Shown here in pieces: positions 17,460 through 25,836 of a stretch of DNA of 64,000 nt (position 1 is its first letter; the number at the start of each line of letters is the position of its first letter). A program made the translations under genes and the position numbers. The DNA comes from Nitrospira_D sp019636945 (GTDB lineage Bacteria > Nitrospirota > Nitrospiria > Nitrospirales > Nitrospiraceae). The DNA lies in contig NZ_JBLFBO010000004.1 in the NCBI RefSeq assembly GCF_047338595.1, forward strand, positions 124,001 to 188,000, written 5' to 3'. The notes beneath the pieces were generated by a model that worked only from the letters and a program-made list of their open reading frames with translations, was not told where the DNA came from and made no database searches.

Positions 17460-18837
17460 TGATAGGGGGGCCTTACGGTGTCCAAAAATTCGCACATTTG
17501 ATAGTGCTACCTGGAGATTATGAGGGAATTTTAGAACTTATAAGTTGAGCGGTTCTCAGAGAAGATATTGTGGAGATCTGGCGGTCGCAAAACGGTCGTA
17601 TAGCAGAGGGATTTTCCGCTCATTCCGTCTCCCTCAATCTCACTCGCTCTCAGGACTCAACTCGTTGACTTTCTAGCTCAAGACCTGTGAAAGTCGCGTC
17701 AGGATTGAAGGTGCTTGCTGAATGGGCCCCAAGTCAAATCCCGGCTTCTGCACTACCGTAAGACGCACGTGTTGCTATGAACGTTCTTTCTTTTACACCC
17801 AGTGGGATCCTGATGGCGCTGTCATTCGATTGGACCACCTGATAGCCGTCAGTCGTGGACTTCGGCTTTGGGTCGATAGCTGCCGGTTGCCTCCGACAGC
17901 ATCTGTCCGATCACGTTTCAGTTTCTACTCAATTTATATTGCTTGACTCCTGTCCCCATTGCGACCAGGGGATGCTTTCAGATGTGAAGTTCCGCTGACT
18001 GCCTATCTCTCGCGCGTCCTGACCCTTCCCAGCGTGACCGATTTGCCAGGCTTCATCGCATTCGTGCAAACATCTTTGTGGCTCACTGATTTGGACCAGC
18101 CTTTCCCAGGACTGGGGGCGCTGCGTCCGGAGCCTATGCCTGGTAGGCTGTTCTCCCACTTCATGCTCGGTTTCCTACTTGGCTCCGTTCCATCCAGTCC
18201 GGAGATTGTGATCTGATAGACCATCTGGCCATGCTCCTGAAACATGGTCAGGGGATGTGTTCTGCGCCATGTGGACCTGGTTACAGGAGTTTCGTCCCTA
18301 GGTCCTCTTTAGCGTATTTTTGAGCCTTCTTTCTTACTCATCCCTCTTGACAGATTTGAAACCTCGCTCCTGCTGCTGAGAGCCGTCATCCCCAGAATTG
18401 TGTTGAACCTGTGGATAACCGTGGGATAGATAACACGAGCGCCGGGATTAGGTCGATTTGCTTGGATTGTGTCAAGTCCTATTTCTAGGAATATGCAAGA
18501 AAGCAATGAACTCATGCTGTTACCACTATTACTTGTGGTGCTATCGCAGTAAAGCGGATGACTAAAAAATAGGCACTTTGATAAATACACAAGCCATTTG
18601 CACCGTCTTTTATGGAATTCTGTACCTTGTGCACAGGGCTATCCACAGAAGATGTGGAATGAAAATACTCGTGCCAGTCCTAATCTGCACGGCAGCAAAC
18701 TGTCTGGAATTCTTAAGTTCCTGGTGGGCAATGCGCCAGTCGTCTTTGCGCGACCGTTTTGATGTCAGGTGGATAGGTGGATTCTCGTTGAGGTTGGGCT
18801 TTGCGATCTGAACAGGCTTTCAGGATTTGAGAGCTTC
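17460..18837. other. Long gene-free stretch with repeat relic and DnaA-box-like sites
   Basis: About 1.4 kb with no convincing gene on either strand. It contains the 24-base match to 10107-10130 at 17852-17875, and an A/T-richer part about 18330-18660 with one perfect DnaA box in reverse (TGTGGATAA, 18410-18418) and one near-match (CTATCCACA, 18639-18647). No replication gene is near. Confidence 0.5.
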
Positions 18838-19413
18838 TCAAGCATAAGGCGGAGCATGGCCTGACTTCCACTTGATACTGCAGCCTATGCTGGGCCTTTG
18901 ATTACTATCGACGGGCTTGCCAGTGAGCACGGCTTGGATGGCAGTACGGAGATCATGGCCGGTCACTGGCTTATTATTACCTGGTCGGCTGTCGTCGAGT
19001 TGTCCATGGTAGGCCAGACGGCGATCTCGATCAAAAAGATAGAACTCTGGGGTGCAGGCTGCACGATAGGCTTTCGCGACCTCCTGGGTCTCGTCGTGAC
19101 AGAGCGGGAACATGAAACCTAGACGTAAGGCCATTTCCTTCAGCCTTGGCGGGGCATCATCGGGATAGTTGATGGGATCATTGCTGCTGATGGCGATGAT
19201 TCCTAGATTCGTGTCTTGATAGTCCTGTCCGAGTTTGGCCAGTTCATGTTCGACATGTACCACATAGGGACAGTGTCGGCAGATAAACATCACGAGCAGG
19301 CCTACCTTTGCAGCGAACGAGTCGAGCGAGTAGCGTTGCCCAGTCACGACGTCCGGTAAACCGAACGGCGGTGCTGTGGTTCCAAGCGGGAGTATGGTTG
19401 AAGTCATGGCCAT
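18838..19413 (-). CDS. Thioredoxin-fold peroxiredoxin-like protein
   Basis: 192 residues from the ATG at 19413, chosen because AAGAGG precedes it; the open frame extends further but codes implausible sequence. It reads as an AhpC/TSA-type fold with FICRHCPYVVHVEHE, a C-x2-C active site of the type seen in thioredoxin-family proteins named after CNHCPYV. The AYRAACTPEFYLFDRDRRLAYHGQLDD segment supports the fold. Reduction of a peroxide or of disulfides is likely; the substrate is not known. It is divergent from the SIMPL gene, so they may share a promoter region of about 170 bases. Confidence 0.88.
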   Translation of the reverse strand: MAMTSTILPLGTTAPPFGLPDVVTGQRYSLDSFAAKVGLLVMFICRHCPYVVHVEHELAKLGQDYQDTNLGIIAISSNDPINYPDDAPPRLKEMALRLGFMFPLCHDETQEVAKAYRAACTPEFYLFDRDRRLAYHGQLDDSRPGNNKPVTGHDLRTAIQAVLTGKPVDSNQRPSIGCSIKWKSGHAPPYA

Positions 19414-19585
19414 GAGAGAACCTCTTGTGGTGTGTTCGATAAAGAAGATGCCGCATGTGTTCAGCTGGGTCAAGTGGTGACGAGTGAGCATTTCTTGCGT
19501 CATTGTTGTACCAGGACTATGCTGGGTCTGCTGGTGTGGAGCTGTGGGAAAGGCGAGGTGGTTATTGATAATAAGGAGGCGGGCC

Positions 19586-20308
19586 ATGCGGAGTCTTTGG
19601 CTGTTGATCCTATTGGCGGTTCCGGTTGTGACGTTGGCTCATGATGAGACAACGTCTCCCACGTCAACCCTTACGGTCAGTGAAACAGGGATTGTGCCGC
19701 ATGCGCCGGATACGGCCTTCGTAATGTTTGGTTTGGAGACGGCGAGTAAGTCCCTCGCCGACGCACAAAAGCGGAACGGTACGGTTATGAGTAAAGTCAT
19801 GGATCGGCTGCGGGATCTACAGATTGAGAAGGAACGAATCCAGACATCGTCGTTTACCGTGTCGCCGCAATATCGGCCGCCATCGAACCGTCCTACGGAT
19901 GTCTCACCTGCGTCTCCGGAAATCATCGGCTATGTGGTCAGTAATATGGTGACCGTGGAAATCCGTGCTCTGGACAAGGTCGGCACGGTGATTGAAGAAG
20001 TTCTAAAGGCGGGGGCGAACAGTTTTCAGGGGTTGCACTGGGGGTTACGCGAGGAGCAATCGGTACGGCTCAGCGCGTTGAAACAGGCTGCGGCCAAGGC
20101 TCGTGAGAAAGCCTCAGTGCTGAGCGACGGGCTGAACGTGAAACTCGCACGGATTCTCTCGGTCACTGAAGGAGGCCAGATGATCCGACCTCCTATGCCG
20201 ATGGCACGCATGGCCATGGAAGCCAGCGCCGGTGATGTGCCGATTTCATCAGGTGAGCTGAAGATCGAAGCCACGGTGACGCTGGTCTACGAAATTGCGC
20301 CGAAGTGA
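19586..20308 (+). CDS. SIMPL domain (DUF541) exported protein
   Basis: 240 residues from ATG at 19586, with AAGGAGG six bases upstream; the reading frame to 19484 is rejected. A signal peptide (MRSLWLLILLAVPVVTLAHDE) is followed by a SIMPL domain: TLTVSETGIVPHAPDTAFVMFGLET, ISTSSFTVSPQY-like stretch and the VTLVYEIAPK end. SIMPL proteins are periplasmic or outer-surface beta-barrel-like proteins of poorly known role, with links to oxidative stress. Length is usual. Confidence 0.88.
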   Translation: MRSLWLLILLAVPVVTLAHDETTSPTSTLTVSETGIVPHAPDTAFVMFGLETASKSLADAQKRNGTVMSKVMDRLRDLQIEKERIQTSSFTVSPQYRPPSNRPTDVSPASPEIIGYVVSNMVTVEIRALDKVGTVIEEVLKAGANSFQGLHWGLREEQSVRLSALKQAAAKAREKASVLSDGLNVKLARILSVTEGGQMIRPPMPMARMAMEASAGDVPISSGELKIEATVTLVYEIAPK

Positions 20309-20326
20309 GGTAGTCAGGTAGTTAAG

Positions 20327-21421
20327 CTACTCCTCTGATGCAGCTCCCCCCTCCCACAACTTCACCGTCCGATCCCAGGAAGCGCTGGCGAGGCGCTTGC
20401 CGTCTGGAGAAAAGGCCAATCCGCGGACCGGGCCACTGTGGCCTTTGAGGGTTCGGAAGTTTCGACCGGTGGACAGATCCCAAAACTTGATGGTTTGGTC
20501 GTCGCTTGCGCTGACCAAAACTTTTCCGTCCGGGGAGACGACAAGATTACGGACCCAGCCCTTGTGACCGGTCAACGTTTTCTTCTCGACCACCGTCGGC
20601 ATCTCAAAGAGCTTGATGGTGGTGTCCCGGCTGCCGGTAATCAGAAGTTTTGCATCAGGGGTGAAAGTCATCGCGCCGATCCAGTAGTCCATCGGCTTTT
20701 GAAACCCGCCGTCGTCTTCGACAAAATAGCCACGGGTCTCGGTTGAATCCACCTCGTCTTTTCGCCAATGACCGTCGTGGAGGACCTTTTCCTCGCCGCT
20801 TGGGAGTACTTCCCATACTTTAATTTTCCCGATGTCCGTTCCGCTGGCGAGATGGATGCCGTCGGGTGAGAACGCGACGCACACCGACCAATGGTGATCG
20901 TATTCGTCTTTACCTAAAAGGGTCATCAGCTCGGTGCCGGTGGTGACTTCCCAGATTTTGATGTCTTTGTTGTGGCTCCCACGCGCGAGCATGAGTCCAT
21001 CCGGGGAGAGGGATAAGCTGCAAACGCTGTGGTCGTATCGAGTAAAGAGGAGCTTCACCGGTTCGCCGGTTTTGCCGTTCCAGAGCCTGATGGTACGGTC
21101 CTCGCTCGCCGTCGCGAGGGTCTGCCCATCCGGAGTAAAGACGATGGCGCGGATATCGTGGGTATGGCCGCGAAGGGAACGGAGCAGCCGCCCGGTTTCA
21201 ATGTCCCACATGCGTACAAGGCGTTCGGCGCCACCGCTCGCAAGCACGGTCCCATCCGGTGAAAAGGCAACCGTCCATACTCCATGTGAATGACCACGGA
21301 AGGTGTTGACCTCCCGGCAGTCAATTCCCCAGTAGTTCAGGAAATCGATCGGTGGGGTTGATGTGGGTTCTATCCGAATGGAACCGGATGCGAGAAAAGG
21401 AGTCATCGTTGGATCGGACAT
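20327..21421 (-). CDS. WD40 repeat protein
   Basis: 364 residues from the ATG at 21421; a TTG-initiated form would start at 21466. Six to seven WD40 blades are visible, each with the G-H core and SPDGxxLASGSxDxxIKxWD pattern (for example FSPDGKRLASASWDRTVKLWE at the C-terminus). Such propellers serve as protein-interaction scaffolds. No signal peptide or catalytic domain is fused. It ends just before the convergent SIMPL gene, leaving 18 bases, and its partner is unknown. Confidence 0.9.
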   Translation of the reverse strand: MSDPTMTPFLASGSIRIEPTSTPPIDFLNYWGIDCREVNTFRGHSHGVWTVAFSPDGTVLASGGAERLVRMWDIETGRLLRSLRGHTHDIRAIVFTPDGQTLATASEDRTIRLWNGKTGEPVKLLFTRYDHSVCSLSLSPDGLMLARGSHNKDIKIWEVTTGTELMTLLGKDEYDHHWSVCVAFSPDGIHLASGTDIGKIKVWEVLPSGEEKVLHDGHWRKDEVDSTETRGYFVEDDGGFQKPMDYWIGAMTFTPDAKLLITGSRDTTIKLFEMPTVVEKKTLTGHKGWVRNLVVSPDGKVLVSASDDQTIKFWDLSTGRNFRTLKGHSGPVRGLAFSPDGKRLASASWDRTVKLWEGGAASEE

Positions 21422-21692
21422 AGGTCGTGCGTTCCCTTGGCTGTCTGGTCCTTGATTGGTGAACAACCCGGCCAGTATAATTTCTTCGATAATTCAGATC
21501 GTAAGAGATGCCTCACGATCAAGTCAACTCTTCAACGAGTCTGTCTTGCGTGAACAGCAGACTCTGGATCGATGCCGAGGGTGTCCAGCGGACGTCGCTG
21601 AGATCTCACGCTGATTTTTCCGACTCCCTCGCATCCGAACGATCCGGCGGGTTGTGTGGCAATGGCCTCATGATGTGATTGAGAGTACTTCA

Positions 21693-22691
21693 ATGGAAAT
21701 CAGGTTCCAGCCAGCATTGCTTCAGGAAGTGATCGACTCGTTCGTGGAAAAGACGGAACGAGAGGGGGATCCGACCTACTACAAGGAGTTTCACGAGTAC
21801 GCTGATCCGATCTACGAGAAGTTCATCCTCGAAGATCGAGAAGCCGAATTCAAGAAGTTGTACCAGTTCCTCTTCGGCACCTGGGGGTTTTCAGATATCG
21901 TTCGTGATTCATTCAATGAGTATCCGCTGTTGAAGGAGAAGGTGGGGATCGTCCTGGTCAAAGGGGTCTTGAAAGAAGATCAGGAAGGCGTCGATATCCT
22001 CAGAAAATGGGGATCGGTTGAAAAGGACTTGGCCAAGGAATTTGAAGAGAAGGGGATGAAGGGGGTCGGGATTAAGCTGATTCCCCGCCGATTCTATGAC
22101 CCGGCGCTTACTCGGTATTGCCGTCATGAACTGATGCATATTTCCGACATGATCGATCCGTTGTTCGGCTACGATCCGGACACCAAGGTCGGGTTGAATC
22201 CCGGGGAAGAGACGCTCATCTTACAGCGCTATCGTGTGTTATGGAGTTTGAGCGTGGATAGTCGGCTCGTTGCGGCGGGTAAGGAACCGATGTTGAGCAA
22301 GGAGGACCGATTCAAGGAGTTCCGGTCCTGGTACCGAAAGATTCCGCCTCCTCAACTGAAGTCGGTATTCGAGGGGCTCTGGCAGACCTCCTATTTTTCC
22401 CACTCCGAGTTGATCGAAATGGCCGCCGATATCCTTCGCGTGATGGACCGGGCCGTGGATGTCGAAGGCGGTGAGGTGCCGGAAACTCAGAACAAAATCA
22501 TGCTGATGCCGGGGTTCCCGTGCCCGCTCTGCCGGTTTCCAACCTATTCCTGGGTCGAAGATATGGGGACCAAACTGGAATCCTACGTGCTGGACTTCAT
22601 CCGTGAGAATCACCCTGGGTGGGATGTCGAATTCGGAGCCTGTGATCGGTGTGTGGAGGTGTATAAGTTGCGTGCCGACGGCGTGATGTAG
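21693..22691 (+). CDS. Conserved protein with HExxH and zinc-ribbon motifs
   Basis: 332 residues from the ATG at 21693. Not recognised as a named family. Two features stand out: TRYCRHELMHISDMID, which contains a zinc-protease-like HELMH motif, and a C-terminal pair CPLCRFP and CDRCVEV that could form a zinc ribbon. There is no signal peptide, so it is probably cytoplasmic. It opens the cluster that continues with a Tat ferredoxin, TorD chaperone and NxrC-like subunit, which suggests a role in maturation of a metalloenzyme. Whether HELMH is catalytic or only metal-binding is unknown. Confidence 0.78.
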   Translation: MEIRFQPALLQEVIDSFVEKTEREGDPTYYKEFHEYADPIYEKFILEDREAEFKKLYQFLFGTWGFSDIVRDSFNEYPLLKEKVGIVLVKGVLKEDQEGVDILRKWGSVEKDLAKEFEEKGMKGVGIKLIPRRFYDPALTRYCRHELMHISDMIDPLFGYDPDTKVGLNPGEETLILQRYRVLWSLSVDSRLVAAGKEPMLSKEDRFKEFRSWYRKIPPPQLKSVFEGLWQTSYFSHSELIEMAADILRVMDRAVDVEGGEVPETQNKIMLMPGFPCPLCRFPTYSWVEDMGTKLESYVLDFIRENHPGWDVEFGACDRCVEVYKLRADGVM

Positions 22692-22695
22692 ATGA

Positions 22696-22817
22696 GGAGG
22701 GTGAAAAAGGCCGCCGGTTACGTTCTCGGCTCACAAGAATCCTCAACGTACCTCCGAATGTACGCTTGCGGTTCTAGTATTGCCTGCGGCCTTGCCGGAC
22801 GGCCTTTTTGACCCTCC
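22696..22817. repeat. Palindromic intergenic element (copy 3), possible terminator
   Basis: Left arm 22696-22713 (GGAGGGTGAAAAAGGCCG) pairs with right arm 22800-22817 with one mismatch; the right arm contains CGGCCTTTTTGACCC. The interior has CTCAACGTAC and GTACGCTTGCGG, linking it to the elements at 7865 and 11781. It separates the HExxH gene from the ferredoxin gene. Confidence 0.8.
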
Positions 22818-22830
22818 TCCAAGAGAACCC

Positions 22831-23433
22831 ATGGCCACCAATCCCTCATACGGTCGACGAGATTTTCTGAAGGATTCCGTCGTCTCGACCGTCAGGGCGG
22901 CACAGGAACTCGTCAAACACGCGGAGGCTTCACCCAGCGAGGCTGCCGTGCCGGCAGTTCGGCCGGACTGGTTGCGTCCTCCCGGCGCTGTGGCGGAGGG
23001 ACTATTCTTGGCCCGTTGTACCAGGTGCAACGATTGTGTCACGGCCTGTCCCCCTGGAGCCATCACTGCGCATCCTGGCGATGGTACCCCTATTCTCTAT
23101 GCCGATCAGTCTCCCTGCCTGTTGTGTGAAGATTTTCCCTGCATCACGGCCTGCCGAACGGACGCGCTCATGCCGGTCAGCGGGGTCGACCAGGTTCGAA
23201 TGGGGACGGCGGAGATCTCACATCGACTCTGCACGGCTGGTCAGGGCTGCCACGCCTGTGTCTCGAAGTGCCCGACCAATGCCCTCGCCCTGGATGTGGC
23301 CTTGCTTCGCCTGTTGGTTGCTCCAGAAACCTGTGTGGGGTGCGGTATGTGTGAGATGATTTGCAAGACGGTGAATGACCGTGTCGCGATTCGTGTGATT
23401 CCGACCCGGCAGATGGTGAGGGCCGCCTCATGA
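22831..23433 (+). CDS. Tat-exported ferredoxin with four [4Fe-4S] motifs (NapF/NapG-like)
   Basis: 200 residues from the ATG at 22831. A twin-arginine motif (GRRDFLKDSV) sits at the N-terminus, so the folded protein is probably exported by Tat. Four iron-sulphur cysteine groups follow: CTRCNDCVTACPPG, CLLCEDFPCITACRT, CTAGQGCHACVSKCPTN and CVGCGMCEMICKT. This layout is that of NapF/MauM-type electron carriers. Its position beside TorD and NxrC-like genes suggests it helps assemble or connect a periplasmic oxidoreductase. The first in-frame codons before 22831 lie in the palindromic element and are excluded. Confidence 0.88.
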   Translation: MATNPSYGRRDFLKDSVVSTVRAAQELVKHAEASPSEAAVPAVRPDWLRPPGAVAEGLFLARCTRCNDCVTACPPGAITAHPGDGTPILYADQSPCLLCEDFPCITACRTDALMPVSGVDQVRMGTAEISHRLCTAGQGCHACVSKCPTNALALDVALLRLLVAPETCVGCGMCEMICKTVNDRVAIRVIPTRQMVRAAS

Positions 23434-23484
23434 ACCGGTGGTGCTTTAATCATGGTTGTATCGACGCAATCGAATCATCAGGGA

Positions 23485-23518
23485 GGCCGGTGAGTTCTCC
23501 CTTGACTTCACACCGGCC
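23485..23518. other. Hairpin between ferredoxin and chaperone genes
   Basis: GGCCGGTG (23485-23492) pairs with CACCGGCC (23511-23518) around an 18-base loop. No T-run follows, so it may be a regulatory or processing hairpin and not a terminator. Evidence is structure only. Confidence 0.4.
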
Positions 23519-23607
23519 ATTTCATATACATACATGGCTTTTCCGTCACACCTTGGAACGTGCTGGTTGTGAGACAGGGTGAAGATGACGGACAGGAGGC
23601 GATTTCT

Positions 23608-24579
23608 ATGACGAGTCAACAGCCGATGCACAGAGTCTCTGCATCTGCAGCCGCCACGTTGCCGAACCCTTCCACGCTGAAAGATTCGCCGGCCGTTGAG
23701 CGAGCACTCAGTCGCAGCAAAATTTATCTGCTGATCTCCTGGAGCCTCCTCTATCCGGAGGATGAGGAATTTCTTGATTATTTGCGGTGCGGAGAGTTTG
23801 TCGAAGATGGTCGGACGGCTCTTGATGCGCTGGGCGTTGCCCTTGGCGCCGATGGGAGCCAACGTGCCAAGGACAAGCTGGTCGCGCTGAAAAAGCAGTT
23901 GGAGATGGTCGAGGGGCTGATCTCTTCAGAATGTGTCAATTGGCAACTGAACGATCTCCAGTCGGAACATCGTCGCGTGTTCAGTAACGTGATTACGCTC
24001 GATTGTCCTCCCTATGAAACCCTGTTCGGGAACGACCACGTATTCGCCCAGTCTCATGTCATGGGCGACATCTCCGGATTCTACAAGGCGTTTGGAGTCG
24101 AACTCTCCAAGGACATCCATGAACGGCTCGACCACCTCAGTGTGGAGTTCGAGTTCATGCATTTCCTTGCCTACAAGGAGTCGTACTCGCTCTGTCACGA
24201 TGGGCCTGAAAAGACCCAGATCGTGGTGGAGGCACAAAAGAAATTCGTTAAGAATCATATCGGTCGATGGGTGCCCTTGTTCTGCCGCATGTTGGCCAAG
24301 AAGGCGGACTCCGGCTTGTTTAAGTTGGTGGCCGATATGACCGGTGATTGGATGGAGTTTGAGGCGGCGTTCTTGGCCGTGACGCCTCAACCCTACACGG
24401 AGACCGATTATCGACCCGCAACGTTCAGTTCGCCGGAAGGTCAGACCTATGAGTGCGGCGCGCAAGACCAAGGGAATGAGTTGAGCATGTTGTTGAATGA
24501 AGTCGGGGCCCAGTCCTTCATGGATGTGAAGGAGAAGGACAAGGATCAGGAAGAAGGTCGGCCTTCTGGAACTGCGTGA
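23608..24579 (+). CDS. TorD-family chaperone for a molybdoenzyme
   Basis: 323 residues from the ATG at 23608, with AGGAGG eight bases before it. It is all-helical and has the TorD/DmsD pattern: LLYPEDEEFLDYLR early, LQSEHRRVFSN, DCPPYETLFGNDHVF and DHLSVEFEFMHFLAYKE. These proteins bind twin-arginine signal peptides and help insert the molybdenum cofactor. In Nitrospira such a chaperone is expected to serve nitrite oxidoreductase; no molybdoenzyme catalytic subunit is in this window. It lies between the Tat ferredoxin and the NxrC-like gene. Confidence 0.9.
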   Translation: MTSQQPMHRVSASAAATLPNPSTLKDSPAVERALSRSKIYLLISWSLLYPEDEEFLDYLRCGEFVEDGRTALDALGVALGADGSQRAKDKLVALKKQLEMVEGLISSECVNWQLNDLQSEHRRVFSNVITLDCPPYETLFGNDHVFAQSHVMGDISGFYKAFGVELSKDIHERLDHLSVEFEFMHFLAYKESYSLCHDGPEKTQIVVEAQKKFVKNHIGRWVPLFCRMLAKKADSGLFKLVADMTGDWMEFEAAFLAVTPQPYTETDYRPATFSSPEGQTYECGAQDQGNELSMLLNEVGAQSFMDVKEKDKDQEEGRPSGTA

Positions 24580-24657
24580 GTGACTGTGGAAATGCTCGGT
24601 ACGGTTCGCGAGTAGATGTTATCTTTCATTCAATTTTCACGAGGAGGGAGTAATATT

Positions 24658-25608
24658 ATGAGGGTAGCGCAGACGACCAACAAGAAATTGGTGTTTGCCA
24701 TTCTTCTCTCCGCCCTCACTGTCGGCCTGATGCTGACGTTGGGGCGAGTACCACTCGCCGTCAGTCAGCCGGTAACGATACCGGCCAAGACGGTTAAGGG
24801 CTCAATTCCGATGGACGGTGCCAACCCTGTCTGGGAGAGCGTACCGGGAGTTGTCGTTCCTCTGAGCGGTCAGCTGATCACCACCCCGATGCACCCGAAT
24901 ATTTCGGTAAAGTCGGTGTTCGTGAAGGCGATGACGAACGGTAAGGAAGTCGGGTTGCGGTTGGAGTGGATCGATCAGACGAAGAATGATACGGCGATCG
25001 GGCCACAAGATTTCCGTGATCAAGTAGCACTGATGTTTCCGGTGAATACGGCCGGAGCTCCGCCGTTCCAGTGTATGGGGCAATCCGGCGGTACTACCAA
25101 CATCTGGCGATGGAATGCTGAGTGGCAGAAGGACATCGGCAAGGATAGTGCCGGAATCTGGGATGTGGACGATCAGTACCCCGGTATTTTCTGGGACTAC
25201 TACTTTGAAGAGCCGGCGGGAGGCGTCACCTATCCTGACCGTATCGGTCGCAGCCTTGGGCCGTTCAACTCCGGCATCTGGTCGGGGAATATCATGTCTG
25301 ACCCGACGCTTCGTGTGAGTTCGGTTGAGGATTTGAGCGCCAATGGCTTCAGCACCCTCACGACGCAAGCTCACCAGGATGTCATCGGGAACGGTGTCTG
25401 GGAGCCATCAGGGTCCGTGAAGGGCGGTGGGTATACCGGACCAACCTGGCGGGTTGTCGTGAAGCGGACATTGGAAACCGGTGACGCGAACGATGTGCAG
25501 TTCAAGGCGGGGATGTCGGTACCCATCGCGTTTGCGGTGTGGGACGGCGCCAACATCGAGCGAAACGGCATGAAGTCGTTGTCGACCTGGTTTACGCTGA
25601 AGCTGTAG
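24658..25608 (+). CDS. Ethylbenzene-dehydrogenase-type haem b protein (NxrC-like, copy 1)
   Basis: 316 residues from the ATG at 24658, after GGAGGGAG. An N-terminal signal or membrane anchor (LVFAILLSALTVGLMLTL) precedes an EB_dh-type beta-sandwich. Shared landmarks with the copy at 31455 are VPLSGQ.ITTP, RLEWIDQTKND, FQCMGQ and NIWRWNAEWQ. In family members such as EbdC a Met and a Lys ligate haem b; the Met of CMGQ is the likely axial Met. Candidate gamma subunits of nitrite oxidoreductase belong to this family. Two terminators follow it. Confidence 0.9.
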   Translation: MRVAQTTNKKLVFAILLSALTVGLMLTLGRVPLAVSQPVTIPAKTVKGSIPMDGANPVWESVPGVVVPLSGQLITTPMHPNISVKSVFVKAMTNGKEVGLRLEWIDQTKNDTAIGPQDFRDQVALMFPVNTAGAPPFQCMGQSGGTTNIWRWNAEWQKDIGKDSAGIWDVDDQYPGIFWDYYFEEPAGGVTYPDRIGRSLGPFNSGIWSGNIMSDPTLRVSSVEDLSANGFSTLTTQAHQDVIGNGVWEPSGSVKGGGYTGPTWRVVVKRTLETGDANDVQFKAGMSVPIAFAVWDGANIERNGMKSLSTWFTLKL

Positions 25609-25622
25609 TCATCTGATTCGTG

Positions 25623-25645
25623 CGAGGCAGCTTTTGGCTGCCTCG
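25623..25645 (+). terminator. Intrinsic hairpin after the NxrC-like gene
   Basis: CGAGGCAGC and GCTGCCTCG pair perfectly around TTTTG, directly after the stop codon. The following bases (TTCTCG) are only weakly T-rich. Confidence 0.6.
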
Positions 25646-25660
25646 TTCTCGAAGTTCAAC

Positions 25661-25711
25661 AAGGCTTCGGATCGATGCCCTCACAGTAGGGAGCGGTCCG
25701 AGGCCTTTTTT
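25661..25711 (+). terminator. Strong rho-independent terminator
   Basis: AAGGCTTCGGATCG (25661-25674) pairs with CGGTCCGAGGCCTT (25694-25707) with two G-U pairs, and the arm runs into TTTTTT. With the hairpin at 25623 it isolates the NxrC-like gene from the radical SAM gene. Confidence 0.75.
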
Positions 25712-25754
25712 GTGCCGTGATCTGTATCCATCCGATCGATTCACCCAAGTAGGA

Positions 25755-25784
25755 TTGCATTTCGCCTTGAGCGGAATGTATAAA
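25755..25784 (+). promoter_or_regulatory. Candidate promoter for the radical SAM gene
   Basis: TTGCAT (25755-25760) and TATAAA (25779-25784) are 18 bases apart, about 50 bases before the ATG at 25837, and follow the two terminators. AAAAGGAC supplies a ribosome site. Confidence 0.5.
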
Positions 25785-25836
25785 ATTGATGAAATAGAAG
25801 CCACTGATTTTCAAGAGTAAAAGGACATCTCAGACT

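Noticed and set aside
17722..18216. Short frames in the long gap
   Set aside because: No ribosome site or family pattern; part is the dispersed relic.
18410..18647. Chromosomal origin of replication
   Set aside because: Only two boxes, no AT-rich unwinding element defined and no dnaA, dnaN or gyrB gene nearby.
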